A program made the translations under genes and the position numbers. 61,233 nt of DNA from an uncultured Paracoccaceae bacterium (lineage in GTDB: Bacteria > Pseudomonadota > Alphaproteobacteria > Rhodobacterales > Rhodobacteraceae): assembly GCA_947500055.1 (NCBI GenBank), contig CANMQO010000002.1, positions 628,181 to 689,413 of the forward strand. Direction: 5' to 3'. Shown here one piece after another: positions 19,632-29,472 of the stretch; within the stretch, counting starts at the first letter, position 1, and each line of letters begins with the position of its first letter. The notes beneath the pieces are model-generated. The model was not told the origin of the DNA and searched no databases. It worked only from the letters and a program-made list of their open reading frames with translations.

Positions 19632-19697
19632 ACCCCCGGACAGAGTTTTCGCCGTTTAATGGGCCGTGCGGTGGCATCCCTTAAATTACGTTAAGAC

Positions 19698-20816
19698 TTA
19701 CCATTTCCCACTGGCGCCGCCACCGCTGGACCGTCCACCGCCGCGCGACGAAGATCTGGATGAGGAAGAGGACGACCGAGACGAACTGCTTGAGAATGAT
19801 GCGGATCGCGGGGGCGTCATCGGGATAACGCGATGTTCCACGTTTACATCCTTACAATTGTGGCAGGTCCAAGTAATCGTTTTTTGGCCAGTCTGTGATG
19901 TGGACGGCATGGCGGTGACAAGGCTGCGCCCTTCGAGCGTGCGATAATTACAGTTGCCGCATGCGCCATAGATTTTCGGCTTGGTCGGATAGGATTCGAT
20001 GGTGATGTGGTCGCATTGGTCGCAATACCAGACGTCGTGATCAATGGATTTCAGCCGCTCTTCCAACCGCTGGCCAGGTGATAGCTTTTCATCTTCAGTT
20101 TCTTCGAGGTAGCGCCGCATCCGTGATCCATCCACGGGGCATTTGCGGGCACGATTACGTTGCCAGTGCTTGTACCAGCGCCGCCCGAACGGGATCAGCG
20201 GGATGAGCAGGATCAAAAGCCACGCACCAAAGAGTGAAACGATACTGCTGAACCCGCGTTTGATCTGATTTACGGCGTGGCCCAGCCAGGACAGGTCATA
20301 TTCGCCGGGGTAACGCCCGGCGACCTGATAGATGACTTCATCAACCCCAGCGCTGATCCCTTTGGGGTAATCATCCAGCCGGAAATAGGGCACGATTTTC
20401 TTGTTGATGATCCGTTGCATGGGGCCATTGAGGCTGTCGCCATAGCCTGCCCCGACTTCGATCCGCAATTCGCGGTCCAGATGCGAGACGAGCAGTAAAA
20501 GCCCATCATTGCGCTGGGCATCGCCAATGCCCCATGTGTTGAAAAGGTCGGTTGCGAAGCTTTCAATGCTGCCTACATGACCGTAGTCAGACATCTGATT
20601 GATTGTCAGGACGGTGAATTCGACCTGGCGCGCATCGAAGAAAGCTTCCAATGTTTCACGCAGGTCCTGTTCCTGCGCGTCGGATAGCAATTCGGCGTAG
20701 TCATTGACGAAGAAATCACGATCTTCGGGGAAGGTTTGGGCAAAAGCCGCCCCAAAAGACAAAACCAGGATGAAAGCACTGACAGCCAAACGAGAAGGAA
20801 AGCCGTGCGATCTCAA
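19698..20816 (-). CDS. TPM-domain protein with zinc-ribbon-like region and Ser-rich tail
   Basis: A 372-residue protein. The start is TTG at 20816 (no ATG fits), four bases after the stop of the upstream gene. A Sec signal peptide ends near AFA-Q27. The TPM (YgcG-like) domain follows, with FVNDYAELLSDAQEQDL, WGIGDAQRNDGLLLLVS and IEVGAGYGDSL. A membrane segment near 200-215 leads to a cysteine-rich part with CDQC, CGNC and CHNC pairs, which looks like a zinc ribbon. The tail is about 35 residues of Ser/Arg/Gly. The role is unknown; TPM proteins act in the periplasm or membrane. Confidence 0.85.
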   Translation of the reverse strand: MRSHGFPSRLAVSAFILVLSFGAAFAQTFPEDRDFFVNDYAELLSDAQEQDLRETLEAFFDARQVEFTVLTINQMSDYGHVGSIESFATDLFNTWGIGDAQRNDGLLLLVSHLDRELRIEVGAGYGDSLNGPMQRIINKKIVPYFRLDDYPKGISAGVDEVIYQVAGRYPGEYDLSWLGHAVNQIKRGFSSIVSLFGAWLLILLIPLIPFGRRWYKHWQRNRARKCPVDGSRMRRYLEETEDEKLSPGQRLEERLKSIDHDVWYCDQCDHITIESYPTKPKIYGACGNCNYRTLEGRSLVTAMPSTSQTGQKTITWTCHNCKDVNVEHRVIPMTPPRSASFSSSSSRSSSSSSRSSSRGGGRSSGGGASGKW

Positions 20817-20819
20817 TAT

Positions 20820-21077
20820 TCAATCACCCTTGTCCTGAACGATCGCAGTACGGCCAAGTTTTGCGGTCCCGCGGATTAGACGACTCGTGAATTGGAAAAG
20901 CCCCACAACACATAGAACGACGCCAAATATCGCGAGCACTATGCTCACCAAAGGAATAAGGAGCGCCAAACCACTCCCCTCGGCGGTGCTGACTAAAGCA
21001 GTCGTAACACCCCCAACCCCGACGCTGGATATCGCCAGAAAAAGACCAAAAATAACTTTGAAAAGACTCCGGATCAT
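20820..21077 (-). CDS. Small membrane protein of unknown function
   Basis: An 85-residue protein with two long hydrophobic segments (about residues 5-30 and 37-65) and a basic C-terminus. I do not recognise a family. It starts within the grpE stop (four-base overlap) and is followed directly by the TPM gene, so the three are probably one transcript. The close packing argues that it is a real gene rather than a chance frame. Confidence 0.65.
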   Translation of the reverse strand: MIRSLFKVIFGLFLAISSVGVGGVTTALVSTAEGSGLALLIPLVSIVLAIFGVVLCVVGLFQFTSRLIRGTAKLGRTAIVQDKGD

Positions 21078-21634
21078 GATGATGGCGTTGATGACACCCC
21101 GACCTGTGCCGGGCGCAGCAACCGGTCATGTAGCATGAAGCCTGTGGCAGAGACCTGGATGATCTCGCCAGCCTTGGTGCCGGGCAATGGTGCCTCGAAC
21201 ATGGCTTCGTGCTGTTTTGGGTCGAATTTTTCGCCAACTTCGGGCTGGATCGGCTCGATCCCGTGCTTTTTGAAGACGTTTATCAGCTCGCGCATGGTCA
21301 GCTCGATCCCTTCAAGCAGGGCGTCAGGCACTTTTTCTTCGCCTTCCTTTGCAGATAAGAGCGCACGGCTCATGTTGTCATAAACCGGCAGTAGATCACG
21401 GGCGAGTTTGGAGCCGCCGTAGTTTTCCGCCTCGCGCCGGTCGCGGTCGGCCCGTTTGCGCATGTTTTCCGCATCGGCCAACGCGCGCAGAAATTTGTCG
21501 CGAAAATCGTCACGTTCCGCGCGCAGAGCTTCGATTTCATCATAGGTCGCGTTTGCCTGATCAAAATCGGGTTCATCACCTTCGGCGGCCAGCTCGTCGA
21601 GTGATTGCAGCTCTTCTTCTTTTTCAGACATCAT
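21074..21634 (-). CDS. grpE: Nucleotide exchange factor GrpE
   Basis: The cytosolic exchange factor for DnaK, 186 residues. An acidic N-terminus and a long charged helix (about 25-95, including RAERDDFRDKFLRALADAENMRKRADRDR) precede the compact C-terminal domain with VGEKFDPKQHEAMFE, the GrpE signature region. AGGA lies five bases before the ATG at 21634; a second ATG follows immediately. It lies ten bases after hrcA in the classical hrcA-grpE order. Confidence 0.95.
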   Translation of the reverse strand: MMSEKEEELQSLDELAAEGDEPDFDQANATYDEIEALRAERDDFRDKFLRALADAENMRKRADRDRREAENYGGSKLARDLLPVYDNMSRALLSAKEGEEKVPDALLEGIELTMRELINVFKKHGIEPIQPEVGEKFDPKQHEAMFEAPLPGTKAGEIIQVSATGFMLHDRLLRPAQVGVSSTPSS

Positions 21635-21644
21635 TCAGTTCCTG

Positions 21645-22709
21645 TCATGAGCGGTCGGCAATCATCTTGCCCACCAGCTGTGCGGTGTAGTTCACAATCG
21701 GGACGATCCGCCCGTAATTCAGCCGGGTCGGACCGATGACGCCCACGGCGCCAATTATCTTTCGGTCGGCGTTCATATAAGGGGAAACGACGAGAGAGGA
21801 ACCCGAAAGTGAGAACAATTTGTTCTCTGACCCAATAAAAATGCGCACGCCGTCGCCTTCATCCGCCAATTCGAGGAATTGTGCGATGTCACGCTTGCGT
21901 TCGAGGTCGTCAAAAAGGGTGCGGATACGTTCCAGATCGGCTTCATCCTCGCTGTCGGACAGAAGGTTGCCGCGCCCGCGCACGATCAGCCGTTCGGTGG
22001 CTTCGCCTTCGTTTTCCCAAAGGGCCACACCGCTTTCGACAAGTTCAGCGGCGAGCCGATCAATCTCTTGCCGGCGTGCGGTGATTTCGCGGGCGATCAC
22101 CTGACCAAGTTCAGAGAGCGTGTGCCCGGCTGCGATGGCGTTCAGGAAATTCGCGGCCTCGCGCATGGAGGATGGTGTTTGCCCGGCTGGAGGGGTGAAA
22201 ATGCGGTTTTCGACATGGCCGTCGGCAAAGACAAGAACGACAAGCGCCCGTTCCCGCGAGAGCGAGACGAATTCGATATGTTTGATGGGCGCTTCGTGCT
22301 TTGGTGTCAGCACAAGGCTGGCCCCATGGGTCACGCCGGAAAGTGCCTGCCCGACCTGATCGAGCACGGCGCTGACATCCTGATCATTGGATCCGAACGT
22401 CTTGTCGATTGTTTCACGGTCTTTGCCGTCGAGGTCACCCACCTCCAACAACCCATCGACAAACATCCGCAGCCCAAGTTGCGTGGGCACCCGGCCGGCA
22501 CTGATATGCGGGCTGTCGAGAAGGCCCAGATATTCGAGATCCTGCATGACGTTGCGAATGGTGGCCGCGCTGACCTTTTCGGACAGCGTGCGCGTCAGGG
22601 TGCGTGACCCCACTGGCACGCCGCTTTCCAGATAGCCTTCGACCACGCGCCGAAACACCTCGCGCGAGCGGTCGTTCATCTCTTCGATGTTGGGCGTCTG
22701 GTCGTTCAT
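21645..22709 (-). CDS. hrcA: Heat-inducible transcription repressor HrcA
   Basis: A 354-residue repressor of class I heat-shock genes that binds CIRCE elements and senses GroEL availability. The N-terminal winged-helix DNA-binding domain contains [13 protein letters not shown] and [19 protein letters not shown]. The C-terminal part has the HrcA core (for example [26 protein letters not shown]). I chose the ATG at 22709; a TTG at 22736 has no advantage. No CIRCE palindrome is visible in its promoter, so autoregulation is not evident. Divergent from rph. Confidence 0.93.
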   Translation of the reverse strand: MNDQTPNIEEMNDRSREVFRRVVEGYLESGVPVGSRTLTRTLSEKVSAATIRNVMQDLEYLGLLDSPHISAGRVPTQLGLRMFVDGLLEVGDLDGKDRETIDKTFGSNDQDVSAVLDQVGQALSGVTHGASLVLTPKHEAPIKHIEFVSLSRERALVVLVFADGHVENRIFTPPAGQTPSSMREAANFLNAIAAGHTLSELGQVIAREITARRQEIDRLAAELVESGVALWENEGEATERLIVRGRGNLLSDSEDEADLERIRTLFDDLERKRDIAQFLELADEGDGVRIFIGSENKLFSLSGSSLVVSPYMNADRKIIGAVGVIGPTRLNYGRIVPIVNYTAQLVGKMIADRS

Positions 22710-22826
22710 GGAATCCACGTGGTCAGGGCGGGCCAATTAAAGCCAAAGTGGCAGCGGCGTCAATCGGGGTTGGATTTTGCCATGCATCAGCGTATCGGGT
22801 GGCCAAACAGGAACAGGAGAGACCCC

Positions 22827-23534
22827 ATGCGCCCATCTGGCCGCCAGACGAACGAAATGCGTGCAATTTCCATTGAAACCGGTGTGACCATGCATGCGGA
22901 AGGGTCCTGCCTGATCAAATGCGGGAATACCCATGTGTTGTGTACGGCCACGATTGATGAACGTGTGCCGCCGTTTTTGAAGAATTCCGGCCTTGGCTGG
23001 GTGACTGCGGAATATGGCATGCTGCCGCGGGCTACAAATACCCGTATGCGTCGCGAGGCCAAGAATGGCCAATCCGGTCGCACGCAGGAGATTCAGCGTT
23101 TGATTGGTCGGTCCTTGCGTGCTGGTGTGGATCGGGTCGCCCTTGGTGAACGGCAGATTGTTGTGGATTGTGATGTGATCCAGGCTGATGGTGGTACCCG
23201 CTGCGCGTCGATTACCGGCGGTTGGGTGGCGCTGAAGCTGGCCGTGCAAAAATTGATGAAGGCTGGTGATGTGGTGTCTGATCCGCTGGTTGATCCGGTC
23301 GCTGCGATTTCATGTGGGATTTACGCAGGCCAGGAAGTGCTGGATCTGGATTATCCGGAGGATAGCGAAGCGGGCGTGGATGGCAATTTTGTCATGACCG
23401 GTGGCAAGCTGATCGAAGTGCAGATGTCTGCCGAAGGATCTGTCTTTAGTCGTGCCCAGATGGATGGGCTGCTGGATCTGGCTGAGAAGGGCGTGGCCGA
23501 GTTGACCGCTGCCCAGTTGGCAGCGGTGGCCTGA
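22827..23534 (+). CDS. rph: Ribonuclease PH
   Basis: A 235-residue phosphorolytic 3'-5' exoribonuclease that trims tRNA 3' extensions. The N-terminus [12 protein letters not shown], the [28 protein letters not shown] core and the GGT/AC region [10 protein letters not shown] are characteristic. AGGAGA lies before the ATG at 22827; a longer upstream frame is not similar. It overlaps rdgB by one base (TGATG). The rph-rdgB-hemW order divergent from hrcA is common in alphaproteobacteria. Confidence 0.96.
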   Translation: MRPSGRQTNEMRAISIETGVTMHAEGSCLIKCGNTHVLCTATIDERVPPFLKNSGLGWVTAEYGMLPRATNTRMRREAKNGQSGRTQEIQRLIGRSLRAGVDRVALGERQIVVDCDVIQADGGTRCASITGGWVALKLAVQKLMKAGDVVSDPLVDPVAAISCGIYAGQEVLDLDYPEDSEAGVDGNFVMTGGKLIEVQMSAEGSVFSRAQMDGLLDLAEKGVAELTAAQLAAVA

Positions 23535-24139
23535 TGCGTCGGTTTGACGGTGATCGACTGGTTGTGGCGACCCATAACACAGGGAAGCTGGAAGAGATTG
23601 CCGATCTTCTGTCCCCCTATGGCGTGACGCTGACATCAAATGCCGATCACGGTCTGCCGGAGCCGGAAGAAACCGAAACAACCTTTGTCGGCAATGCGCG
23701 GATCAAGGCCCATGCGGCGGCACAGGCGACGGGTCTGCCTGCCTTGGCCGATGATAGTGGGATTGAAATTGACGGTTTGGGTGGTGCCCCGGGGGTTTAT
23801 ACCGCGGACTGGGCCGAAACACCGAGTGGTCGTGATTTTGTAATAGCGATGGAGCGTGCCTGGATGGAGCTGGAGGCGGCGGAAGCCCCCTTGCCGCGAA
23901 CAGCCCGGTTTTGCTGTACATTGGTCCTGGCCTGGCCGGACGGTCATGACGAGGTGTTTCCCGGCGTGATGCCAGGCCAGATCGTCTGGCCGATGCGCGG
24001 TGATCAGGGCCATGGCTATGACCCGATTTTTCAACCTGACGGCTATACCCAGACTTTTGGCGAAATGGATCGCTGGGAAAAGAACAAGATCAGCCACCGT
24101 GCCGATGCGTTTACAAAGCTGAAGGCCTGTTTTGGCTGA
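23534..24139 (+). CDS. rdgB: XTP/dITP diphosphatase (non-canonical purine NTP pyrophosphatase)
   Basis: A 201-residue Ham1/RdgB-family enzyme that removes deaminated purine nucleotides such as dITP and XTP from the pool. Motifs seen are VVATHNTGKLEEI (residues 11-23), FVGNARIKA, LADDSGIEIDGLGGAPGVY and GYDPIFQPDG near the C-terminus. The ATG overlaps the rph stop, and its own 3' end overlaps hemW by eight bases, so all three are coupled. Confidence 0.95.
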   Translation: MRRFDGDRLVVATHNTGKLEEIADLLSPYGVTLTSNADHGLPEPEETETTFVGNARIKAHAAAQATGLPALADDSGIEIDGLGGAPGVYTADWAETPSGRDFVIAMERAWMELEAAEAPLPRTARFCCTLVLAWPDGHDEVFPGVMPGQIVWPMRGDQGHGYDPIFQPDGYTQTFGEMDRWEKNKISHRADAFTKLKACFG

Positions 24140-25289
24140 AGATTGGGAACATGGGGGCTTTGGTCTTTATATTCATTGGCCGTTTTGTCAGGCGAAATGC
24201 CCCTATTGCGACTTCAACTCCCATGTTGTCGCGACGATTGATCAGAAAGCATGGGAAACAGCATATCTGAGCGAAGTTGACCGGATCGGCGCCCAGACAC
24301 AGGGTCGTGTGCTGCGGTCCGTGTTCTTTGGCGGCGGCACGCCCAGCATGATGGACCCTGCTACCATTGACGCGATTTTGGCCAAAATACGTGCGACATG
24401 GAGCTGCGCGAACGATATTGAAATCACATTGGAGGCAAATCCAACATCCGTGGAGGCAGGCAGGTTCGCCGGGTATCGCGATGCCGGGGTGAACCGTGTG
24501 TCGATGGGTATTCAGGCCCTGAATGATGCGGATTTGAAACGTTTGGGCCGCTTGCATAGCGCTTCCGAAGCCTTGGCGGCGTTCGATGTGGCCAGGAATG
24601 CCTTTGATCGGGTTAGTTTTGATTTGATCTATGCCAGGCAGGGTCAGGATCTTGCGGATTGGAAGACAGAGTTGGGGTCGGCTCTGTCCATGGCGGTTGA
24701 TCACCTGTCGTTGTATCAATTGACGATTGAGGAGGGCACAGCATTTGGTGACCGCTACGCTGCCGGCAAGCTGCGCGATTTGCCAAGTGAAGACACCGCT
24801 GCGGATATGTATGCGCTGACACAGGATATGTGCGGTGCGGCGGGGTTCGGAGGTTACGAGATTTCCAACCACGCCCCGACCGGCGCAGAAAGTACACACA
24901 ACCTGATTTACTGGCGCTACGGCGATTATGCGGGCATCGGTCCGGGCGCGCATGGTCGATTGACCATTGATGGGCAGCGCTATGCGACGCAAACCCCATT
25001 GGCGCCAATGGCGTGGCTACAGCAGGTTTCCCGTGAGAGGCACGGAGAAGAGCCGCGCGAATTGCTGCATTTTGACACGCAAAGAACCGAGTATCTGTTG
25101 ATGGGTATGCGACTTGCGGAAGGTGTTGACCTTGGCCGGTTCGGGTTTGATCAGGATGATATATTTATCAATAATATCAATGAATTAATGGAATCCAATC
25201 TGGTTCGTCTGTCGGAGAACCGGCTTCGCGTAACGGATCACGGGCGTCCCCTGCTGAATGCCGTTTTGCGCAATCTTCTGCGTGACTAA
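24132..25289 (+). CDS. hemW: Radical SAM heme chaperone HemW
   Basis: A 385-residue HemN-like radical SAM protein. The cluster motif is CQAKCPYCDF (CxxxCxxC without the extra cysteine found in true HemN), which points to HemW, a heme-binding chaperone for respiratory enzymes. FGGGTPSMM and SMGIQALND are further family motifs. The start is TTG at 24132, inside rdgB; no ATG lies before the conserved region. The last four bases overlap the convergent parB. Confidence 0.92.
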   Translation: MAEDWEHGGFGLYIHWPFCQAKCPYCDFNSHVVATIDQKAWETAYLSEVDRIGAQTQGRVLRSVFFGGGTPSMMDPATIDAILAKIRATWSCANDIEITLEANPTSVEAGRFAGYRDAGVNRVSMGIQALNDADLKRLGRLHSASEALAAFDVARNAFDRVSFDLIYARQGQDLADWKTELGSALSMAVDHLSLYQLTIEEGTAFGDRYAAGKLRDLPSEDTAADMYALTQDMCGAAGFGGYEISNHAPTGAESTHNLIYWRYGDYAGIGPGAHGRLTIDGQRYATQTPLAPMAWLQQVSRERHGEEPRELLHFDTQRTEYLLMGMRLAEGVDLGRFGFDQDDIFINNINELMESNLVRLSENRLRVTDHGRPLLNAVLRNLLRD

Positions 25290-26170
25290 TGCCCCGACAG
25301 CGCCCGCAGCAGATCATCAAGCTGATCGAGTGACTTGTAGTTGATCGAGAGTTTTCCGCCCTCTGACCCGGCTTTGTGGTCAATGGTCACTTTCATGCCG
25401 AGGGCGGCCGTAATCTCATTCTCGATCTGTACTGTATCCGCGTCTTTTGGAACAGGCGCGCCGGGTTTGGCGCGTTTATTGAGCGCTGGGCCATGCTTCA
25501 CGAGCCGCTCCGTTTCACGCACAGAGAGGTTGCGCTGAATGATTTCGCGCGCCAATTGGGACGCTTGGTCATGGCCCACGAGGGCACGTGCATGACCGGC
25601 GGTCAGTGCGCCAGTGGTCAGGTAATTCTGTACCTCATCCGGCAAGGACAGGAGCCGCATCAGGTTGGCGATATGACTGCGGCTTTTACCCAAAGCAGTT
25701 GCCAGCTGCTCTTGTGTATGGCCAAACCTGTCGATCAGCTGGCGGTAGCCGGCAGCCTCATCCACCGGGTTCAGGTCGGCCCGTTGGATGTTTTCGATGA
25801 TCGCAATTTCGAGGACTTCCGTGTCGTCATAGTCGCGCAGAATGACGGGAACATCGTGCTGTTTGGCCAGTTGTGAAGCCCGCCAGCGACGCTCGCCTGC
25901 GACGATTTCATACATGCCAGGCGTGCTTGATTTGCGGACAATAAGCGGTTGAATGACACCTTTTTCACGTATCGAGGCGGTCAGTTCATCCAGCGCGTCC
26001 TGATCAAAGGTCCGTCGCGGTTGGTCGGGATTGGGTTGGACCTGTTCGATGGGAAGCCGCATATCTGCGCGCGGCTGTGGGGTGTTCTGCCCCTCATCGA
26101 CTGCAACGTCAGACATGAGTGCAGAAAGGCCACGGCCCAGGCCACGGGTCTTCTTGGTGTTACGCGCCAT
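25286..26170 (-). CDS. parB: Chromosome partitioning protein ParB
   Basis: A 294-residue CTP-dependent DNA clamp that loads at parS and drives origin segregation with ParA. The N-terminal GLGRGLSALMSD box, the CTP-binding GERRWRASQLA motif (C-box 1), ENIQRADLNPVDEA, and the helix-turn-helix around LGKSRSHIANLMRLL are all present. AGAGGAA precedes the ATG at 26170. It follows parA directly (overlap of 11 bases). Two perfect parS sites are present in the window at 27544 and 29453. Confidence 0.97.
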   Translation of the reverse strand: MARNTKKTRGLGRGLSALMSDVAVDEGQNTPQPRADMRLPIEQVQPNPDQPRRTFDQDALDELTASIREKGVIQPLIVRKSSTPGMYEIVAGERRWRASQLAKQHDVPVILRDYDDTEVLEIAIIENIQRADLNPVDEAAGYRQLIDRFGHTQEQLATALGKSRSHIANLMRLLSLPDEVQNYLTTGALTAGHARALVGHDQASQLAREIIQRNLSVRETERLVKHGPALNKRAKPGAPVPKDADTVQIENEITAALGMKVTIDHKAGSEGGKLSINYKSLDQLDDLLRALSGH

Positions 26171-26975
26171 GGCTTGATGTTCCTCTTTTCTTTGTTTTTT
26201 CAATGACTTCCTTGGCCAATGCGCGATAAGCAAGACTGCCTTTGGATGTCGGATCATATTCCAGCACCGGTATCGCAAAGGAGGGTGCCTCGCTTAGCCG
26301 AACATTGCGTGGAATGACCGTTTTGAAAACCATGTCGCCCATGTTTTCGCGCGCATCGTCTTCGACCTGTAACGACAGGTTATTGCGGCGGTCGTACATG
26401 GTGAGGGCGATCCCTTCGATCCGCAGGTCGGGATTAGCGCTTTGCCGGACATCGCGGACCGTGAGGATGAGTTGCGATAATCCTTCCAGCGCGAAAAATT
26501 CACTTTGCAGTGGGACGATGATCGACTGGGCGGCGACCATGGCGTTAACCGTCAATATGTTGAGCGATGGCGGGCAATCGATCAATATATAGTCAAACTC
26601 GGCTGCATCGCTGTTATCCAGAACGTTACGGAGCAGGAAGCTGCGTTTCTCGTTATCGATCAATTCGATATCTGCAGAGCTAAGATCAATGGTTGCAGGA
26701 ACGATCGACAGGTTCTTGACGGTTGTGGCCTGGTGCGCATCGCGCAGTGCCGCATCACCGGCAAGCAAATCGTAGGTCGTCACGTCGCGTTGGTCCGCTT
26801 CGACGCCAAGACCGGTTGAGGCGTTCCCCTGCGGATCAAGGTCGATCAGGAGCACGCGCTGCCGCTTCTCGGCCAATGCAGCGCCGAGATTGATCGTTGT
26901 TGTTGTCTTTCCAACGCCACCCTTTTGATTTGCGATGGCGATGATTTTTGGGGCTTTCCGCACGCCGTTAGTCAA
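26160..26975 (-). CDS. parA: Chromosome partitioning ATPase ParA (Soj)
   Basis: A 271-residue Walker-type ATPase that binds DNA non-specifically and pulls ParB-parS complexes apart. The deviant Walker A KGGVGKTTT is at residues 18-26, and DLDPQGNASTGLG and DYILIDCPPSL follow. The start is uncertain. TTG at 26975 overlaps the rsmG stop with AAGGA about nine bases upstream; a GTG at 26963 is the other option. The gene sits in the conserved mnmG-rsmG-parA-parB order found near alphaproteobacterial origins. Confidence 0.95.
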   Translation of the reverse strand: MTNGVRKAPKIIAIANQKGGVGKTTTTINLGAALAEKRQRVLLIDLDPQGNASTGLGVEADQRDVTTYDLLAGDAALRDAHQATTVKNLSIVPATIDLSSADIELIDNEKRSFLLRNVLDNSDAAEFDYILIDCPPSLNILTVNAMVAAQSIIVPLQSEFFALEGLSQLILTVRDVRQSANPDLRIEGIALTMYDRRNNLSLQVEDDARENMGDMVFKTVIPRNVRLSEAPSFAIPVLEYDPTSKGSLAYRALAKEVIEKTKKRGTSSHGA

Positions 26976-27588
26976 GTTCGGAGATCCTTTTTATTTTGAG
27001 GATTCGTGCATCAGGATCAGTGAAACTTGGGTATTCTTCAAGGTCAAACGCCCAGTGCTCACGTGCGGTGGCAATTTCCTGTTGATAACGCTTGCCTTTG
27101 TGAAGGAGCGCTGTGCCTGCATCGGCAAGATGTCGTTGAAGCAAAGGCATCATCCCAGATAGTGAGGTTAAGGCTCGGGCGGATACTATATCTGCCTTTT
27201 GTCTCTTTGCTGACTCGATGCGTTCGGCGAAAACCTGAGCGTTCAAATTAAGTGCGCGAATCGCAGTACGAAGGAAGGTTGCCTTACGCTGATCGCTTTC
27301 GATCAAGCTAAAGCGGGTTTCCGGGCGATTTTCTTTTGCCATGATGGCGACGACGATCCCGGGGAAACCACCGCCGCTGCCAATATCTGCCCAAATTGCC
27401 GGGCTGTTGTCCGCCAATCCATAGATCATGGCAGAGTCTTCGATATGGCGAGTCCATATCTGGTCATGCGTGGTGGGCGAGATAAGATTGATCTTTGTCG
27501 TCCATTTACGCACCAATTCGGCGAACCGTTCCAGATCTTCATATGTTTCACGTGAAACATTCTGCCCACCTACGCTGTGGTTCATCAT
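26968..27588 (-). CDS. rsmG: 16S rRNA (guanine-N7)-methyltransferase RsmG (GidB)
   Basis: A 206-residue class I methyltransferase that modifies G527 of 16S rRNA (E. coli numbering), a site linked to streptomycin sensitivity. The SAM motif ADIGSGGGFPG is near residues 66-76, and a conserved SARALTSL motif follows. The ATG directly abuts the mnmG stop. A perfect parS lies inside the N-terminal coding region, read as V-S-R-E-T. Confidence 0.95.
   Translation of the reverse strand: MMNHSVGGQNVSRETYEDLERFAELVRKWTTKINLISPTTHDQIWTRHIEDSAMIYGLADNSPAIWADIGSGGGFPGIVVAIMAKENRPETRFSLIESDQRKATFLRTAIRALNLNAQVFAERIESAKRQKADIVSARALTSLSGMMPLLQRHLADAGTALLHKGKRYQQEIATAREHWAFDLEEYPSFTDPDARILKIKRISELD
27544..27559. 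promoter_or_regulatory. parS site 1
   Basis: TGTTTCACGTGAAACA, a perfect 16 bp palindrome matching the widely conserved ParB-binding parS consensus. It lies within the rsmG coding sequence, about 5.1 kb from the putative origin and about 1.4 kb from parB. Confidence 0.95.
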
Positions 27589-29469
27589 TTATGTCCCCGT
27601 GCGGGCAGTTTGAGCGCGATTCAGGGCACCGATAATGAGGACAAGTGCAGCCGGTGTCATCCCATCTACCCTATTGGCCTGTGCGATCGTCGTCGGCCTT
27701 ATTTTATTGAGTTTTGAGGCAAGTTCGTTCGACAATCCGTTTATACCATTATAGTCGAAATTGACGGGGATTGCCTTTTTTTCGTCCCTCTCCATCGCCG
27801 CAATCTCTCGTTCCTGCCTGGCGACATAGTGGATGTAGAGCGCGTCCCGCTTCACCTGCTGGCGGATATCCGTCGGCATGCTCTTTGCAACATCGCTAAG
27901 TTCATCAAGCTGGTCAAAGTCAAAATCGGACAGAGATAGCGCATCCATGGCTGAGCGGCGCTGCCCGTCGGCGTTCAATTTCACACCAAGGCCCGAAATC
28001 TCGCGTGCGGAAAGTTGAACCGCAGCAAGGGCCTGTTTGGCTTTTGCCAGCGCATCCCGCTTTCGAGAAAATACCTGCCAACGTCGCTCGCCAACAACAC
28101 CAATCTCACGACCCAACGCTGTAAGCCGTTGATCTGCATTATCCGCCCGAAGCGATAGCCGGAACTCTGCGCGCGAGGTGAACATTCGGTATGGTTCCGA
28201 CACGCCGCGCGTTGTCAGATCGTCGATCATGACACCGACATACGATTCCCTGCGGCTGAATTGGATTGACGCATCGCCTCTAGATTTAGCAGCGGCATTT
28301 ATGCCAGCTACCAAACCTTGTGCTGCAGCTTCTTCATAGCCGGTTGTCCCGTTGATTTGACCTGCGAGGTAAAGACCGGGCACATCCTTCAGCTCGAGAG
28401 TCTGTTGCAATGCTCGCGGATCAACATAGTCGTACTCAATCGCGTAGCCCGGCTGCAAGATCACCGCATTCTCTAGTCCGTGGATGGATCGGACATATTT
28501 CTCCTGGATGTCCTCGGGCAAAGAGGTCGAGATGCCGTTTGGATAGACTGTATGTGTGCTAAGCCCTTCCGGTTCAAGGAAAATTTGGTGCGATGTCTTA
28601 TCTGCAAATCGTACGATCTTATCCTCGATTGACGGACAGTAGCGCGGCCCGATCCCGTCGATATGGCCGCCATACATCGCCGATCTCTGCAGATTATCCC
28701 GAATGATATCATGGGTTTGCGGGTTGGTATGCGTAATACCACAGTCGATTTGCCGCGCCGTTGCCCGCGTTGAAAGAAATGAAAACAGACTTGGCGATTG
28801 ATCGGACGGTTGCCGTTCCAGCAAATCCCATTGAATGGTGCGCCCGTCGAGCCGAGGTGGCGTGCCGGTCTTTAGCCGACCAAGCGGCAAATCAAACATA
28901 TCAAGCCGTTCCGCCATGCGAACCGACGGCTTATCACCCATGCGCCCACCGGGTCGTGAAATATCACCAATGTGAATGACGCCCCGGAGGAAAGTCCCAG
29001 TTGTCAGAACAGTACAGCGAGCCGAAACTTCTGTGCCGTCCCCCAGAGCAACACCAGCGACAGAGTCACGATCCATCAATAAATCAACGGCTTCCCCTTC
29101 CAGAATCGTCAGATTCTCGCAATTTTCCAACGCGTGGCGCATCGCCGTCTTATATAATGCCCGGTCTGATTGGGCCCGCGGCCCCTGCACAGCAGGCCCT
29201 TTCTTGCGGTTCAAGAGCCGAAACTGAATCCCGGCGGCGTCAGCCACCCGCCCCATAATGCCGTCCAGAGCATCGATTTCACGAACAAGATGGCCTTTTC
29301 CAAGCCCACCAATGGCCGGATTACAGGACATCACACCTATCGACTCCCGTGTAAGGGTAATCAATGCGGTCCGTGCGCCGTAACGCGCCGATGCATGGGC
29401 AGCCTCAGCACCGGCGTGTCCTGCACCAATAATGACGACGTCGAACTGGGATTGTTTCACGTGAAACAC
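27589..29469 (-). CDS. mnmG: tRNA uridine-5-carboxymethylaminomethyl modification enzyme MnmG (GidA)
   Basis: A 626-residue FAD enzyme that works with MnmE to build cmnm5U at the wobble position of tRNAs. The FAD fold [10 protein letters not shown] (residues 15-24), [23 protein letters not shown], and the C-terminal [11 protein letters not shown] region are intact. Its first codons (Met-Phe-His-Val-Lys) are encoded by a parS site. It is followed by rsmG with no gap and preceded three bases upstream by the mnmE stop. Confidence 0.97.
   Translation of the reverse strand: MFHVKQSQFDVVIIGAGHAGAEAAHASARYGARTALITLTRESIGVMSCNPAIGGLGKGHLVREIDALDGIMGRVADAAGIQFRLLNRKKGPAVQGPRAQSDRALYKTAMRHALENCENLTILEGEAVDLLMDRDSVAGVALGDGTEVSARCTVLTTGTFLRGVIHIGDISRPGGRMGDKPSVRMAERLDMFDLPLGRLKTGTPPRLDGRTIQWDLLERQPSDQSPSLFSFLSTRATARQIDCGITHTNPQTHDIIRDNLQRSAMYGGHIDGIGPRYCPSIEDKIVRFADKTSHQIFLEPEGLSTHTVYPNGISTSLPEDIQEKYVRSIHGLENAVILQPGYAIEYDYVDPRALQQTLELKDVPGLYLAGQINGTTGYEEAAAQGLVAGINAAAKSRGDASIQFSRRESYVGVMIDDLTTRGVSEPYRMFTSRAEFRLSLRADNADQRLTALGREIGVVGERRWQVFSRKRDALAKAKQALAAVQLSAREISGLGVKLNADGQRRSAMDALSLSDFDFDQLDELSDVAKSMPTDIRQQVKRDALYIHYVARQEREIAAMERDEKKAIPVNFDYNGINGLSNELASKLNKIRPTTIAQANRVDGMTPAALVLIIGALNRAQTARTGT
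29453..29468. promoter_or_regulatory. parS site 2
   Basis: A second perfect TGTTTCACGTGAAACA palindrome. It shares two bases with the mnmG start codon and is read in a different frame from site 1 (F-H-V-K here). It is about 3.2 kb from the putative origin. Confidence 0.95.
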
Positions 29470-29472
29470 CTC

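Noticed and set aside
22710..22826. Search for a CIRCE element between hrcA and rph
   Set aside because: No TTAGCACTC-N9-GAGTGCTAA-like repeat is visible, so hrcA autoregulation cannot be claimed.
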